DNA of 64,000 nt from Francisella orientalis FNO12 (GTDB taxonomy: Bacteria > Pseudomonadota > Gammaproteobacteria > Francisellales > Francisellaceae): contig NZ_CP011921.2 in assembly GCF_001042525.2 (NCBI RefSeq), positions 806,001 through 870,000 of the forward strand, written 5' to 3'. A program made the position numbers and the translations under genes. The number at the start of each line of letters is the position of its first letter. The stretch's first letter is position 1. The notes beneath the pieces were generated by a model. It made no database searches and was not told the DNA's origin. It was given only the letters and a program-made list of their open reading frames with translations. This document shows, one piece after another, positions 62,168 through 64,000 of this stretch.

Positions 62168-64000
62168 ATGAATAGCTTAGTAAGTAAAATTATATTAGCA
62201 ATTATTATATATAGAACTAAACACTTAAGATCTGTAATAGAAGTAAATTCACATAAAATATTATTCAAATATGATGATGAAAAAATATTTACGAATTATT
62301 TAGATTACTTTTTAAAAACAGATAATTTTATTGTAGACTACAATGAACCAATTATATTAAGTGAATCATTTAATTATAAAGATATTTGTTTTGAGTTTAA
62401 GGATAGTAAACTTTTTTTATCAAATATAGTTTTATCTACAGATGAAATAAAAGACCTAAAAGATAAATTCAATTATGTTGTATCTAATTATAACTTAGAT
62501 ATGAAGCTAAAAGAGATATCTTTATCAGCTAATTCAGCGGATATATTTATACAAGATAGAGAAAGCTTTTTAAATAAAAAAACTCCTTTTCTACCATTAC
62601 AGATTTATAATAAACTAAACTCTAAAAGAGAATATGCTGCAGTAGTAGATAAAGATAATAGTTATTCTAATAAGGAACTATTAGACCTAATAAATAAATC
62701 CTATCTTCTAATAGAAAAATATAGTTTATCAGAAAAATCTACTATTATTTTACATAGCCAATTAGATGCTAAGGTGATAGCTTCATCAATAGCAATATGG
62801 CTCAAAGGTTATACCTTGGTTTTATTGGATAGTGAATTAAATGATGAGAGAAAAAGACAAATTCTAGTTTCAACAAATCCTTCACTTATTATTTCTAATA
62901 CTATTAATAATAATTTTAACTATAAGCAACTTACATTTGACGAGATTGATACTATAGATAGTACCAATATTATCACCATAGATGAACCACAAAATTGGCA
63001 TAAAATCCCTGCTTATATAACATTTACATCTGGATCAACTGGAGAGCCTAAAGGTATACTATCCTCTCATCAAGGTTTTTCACATTTTATAAACTGGCAA
63101 AAACAAGAGTTTAATATTGATGAAACATATAGGTGTGGGCAATTTACATCTATAACTTTTGATGTTATTTATCGATCTGTTTTTACTCCGTTGTTAGGAG
63201 GAGCAACTTTATTGTTATCGCCTTTTGATGTTTTTGAGTCTCAAAATAGTGTTAACTGGATAAGTGAAAATAAAATAACTATGTTTAATATTGTTCCATC
63301 AGTATTAAATTTTTGGTTAGATACTACACAAGTAGAAGAATTAAAAAATTTAAAATATATATTTAGTGCGGGCGAGAAACTAACAAATTCCTTATTAAAA
63401 AAATTAAAGATAAAATGGAGATACCACTCGTACATAATAAATTTCTATGGACCTAGTGAAACAACATTAGCCAAGTTTTATAAGAAAATTTCAAATAATC
63501 AAAATTTTACTCAAGAAATAATAGATGTAGGACAACCAATCCCTGATACAAAGGTTTATATTTTTAATGATTCTAAAAAATGTTCTTTGAATGAAGTAGG
63601 TGAAGTTGTAATTAAAACTCCATTTAGGAGCTTTGGCTATTTAAATTATGATAACAAGAATTTTAGGGTTTTAGATCCAAACAATCCTGAAGATGTTTAT
63701 TATTTTACGGGTGACTTGGGTAAAATAACTCTAGATGGTGATTTATTAATCATAGATAGAATTGATAATCAGGTAAAAATCAATGGTATCAGAATTGAGT
63801 TAGGCGAGATAGAGAGTATTGTTGCACAAAGCAACTATACTAAAGAAAGTGCAGTTGTATTTTATGATGATAAGCTTTTTCTATTTATAGTGCTGCAACT
63901 ATCTGATCAAAATATAAAAGATAGTTTAGAAAAGTTTTTAGAGAAAAAATTACCTGAATATATGTTGCCAAAGGAAATATTCATTGAGGGTAGTTTACCT
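62168..64000 (+). CDS. Adenylation enzyme or NRPS start, truncated by window end
   Basis: An open frame runs from ATG 62168 (AAGGA just upstream; an in-frame ATG also at 62162) through the right edge without a stop. The first 150 residues are not clearly assigned and may be the tail of a condensation-like domain, as in NRPS-1. The rest is an adenylation domain: TFTSGSTGEPKG (near 285), FYGPSETT (near 427), YYFTGDLGK and VKINGIRIELGEIES. The putative code (D-V-R-N-F-A-F-L-A-K by eye) matches no standard code I know. Any carrier domain lies outside the window, so the product role is open. Confidence 0.8.
   Translation, partial: MNSLVSKIILAIIIYRTKHLRSVIEVNSHKILFKYDDEKIFTNYLDYFLKTDNFIVDYNEPIILSESFNYKDICFEFKDSKLFLSNIVLSTDEIKDLKDKFNYVVSNYNLDMKLKEISLSANSADIFIQDRESFLNKKTPFLPLQIYNKLNSKREYAAVVDKDNSYSNKELLDLINKSYLLIEKYSLSEKSTIILHSQLDAKVIASSIAIWLKGYTLVLLDSELNDERKRQILVSTNPSLIISNTINNNFNYKQLTFDEIDTIDSTNIITIDEPQNWHKIPAYITFTSGSTGEPKGILSSHQGFSHFINWQKQEFNIDETYRCGQFTSITFDVIYRSVFTPLLGGATLLLSPFDVFESQNSVNWISENKITMFNIVPSVLNFWLDTTQVEELKNLKYIFSAGEKLTNSLLKKLKIKWRYHSYIINFYGPSETTLAKFYKKISNNQNFTQEIIDVGQPIPDTKVYIFNDSKKCSLNEVGEVVIKTPFRSFGYLNYDNKNFRVLDPNNPEDVYYFTGDLGKITLDGDLLIIDRIDNQVKINGIRIELGEIESIVAQSNYTKESAVVFYDDKLFLFIVLQLSDQNIKDSLEKFLEKKLPEYMLPKEIFIEGSLP

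Noticed and set aside
63241-63435. Minus-strand frame within the last adenylation gene
   Set aside because: Shadow of an adenylation domain with clear motifs on the plus strand.

Overview
The window is a piece of an AT-rich gammaproteobacterial chromosome that looks like Francisella or a very close relative. The gene content (nadA-nadC-nadB, galTK beside two galP-like transporters, rdgC, uvrC, kdsB) and the amount of gene decay suggest this. The assignment is inference from protein character; no rRNA gene is present to test it.

Positions 1-28,500 are mostly core housekeeping: the 3' end of glyS, a DUF2237 gene, an MFS drug-efflux gene, uvrC, a PAP2 phosphatase, a thiouridylase-like/TusA/Trm112/kdsB/HIT run, galactose genes, ppiC, a DEAD-box helicase, gmk, the nadA-nadC-nadB block, an adenosine-deaminase-like gene, cmk-serC, hemF and trhO. 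Decay is visible: rnd, a DUF4336 gene, an outer-membrane protein gene and galT are broken, and the first galP paralogue lacks about 61 residues near its C-terminus.

Positions 28,524-41,777 begin with rdgC and then hold a heavily decayed type VI secretion (T6SS) gene block: a large cargo- or VgrG-like gene, tssK, tssL (dotU), two tandem tssM (icmF) genes and tssA. Nearly every gene carries stops and frameshifts. One TssM has a degenerate P-loop and the other an intact one.

Positions 41,852-64,000 (running off the right edge) are a nonribosomal peptide synthetase (NRPS) cluster whose two largest genes are intact. It holds an Sfp-type phosphopantetheinyl transferase, a broken A...TE remnant, an AurF/CmlI-type diiron oxygenase, NRPS-1 (A-PCP-Cy-A[Ox]-PCP, 2181 aa), NRPS-2 (TubC-type docking-C-A[luciferase-like monooxygenase]-PCP-C-A-PCP-E-TE, 3186 aa), an ATP-grasp enzyme and a further adenylation enzyme cut by the window end. 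Specificity codes read by hand give Val, Cys (cyclised and oxidised to thiazole), Gly (with an embedded oxygenase) and Val (epimerised to D). A collinear reading is Val-thiazole-(hydroxy)Gly-D-Val, with possible N-oxidation by the diiron enzyme. A perfect 498-bp direct repeat links the broken A domain to the first A domain of NRPS-1. This cluster is the best candidate for an undescribed system in the window.
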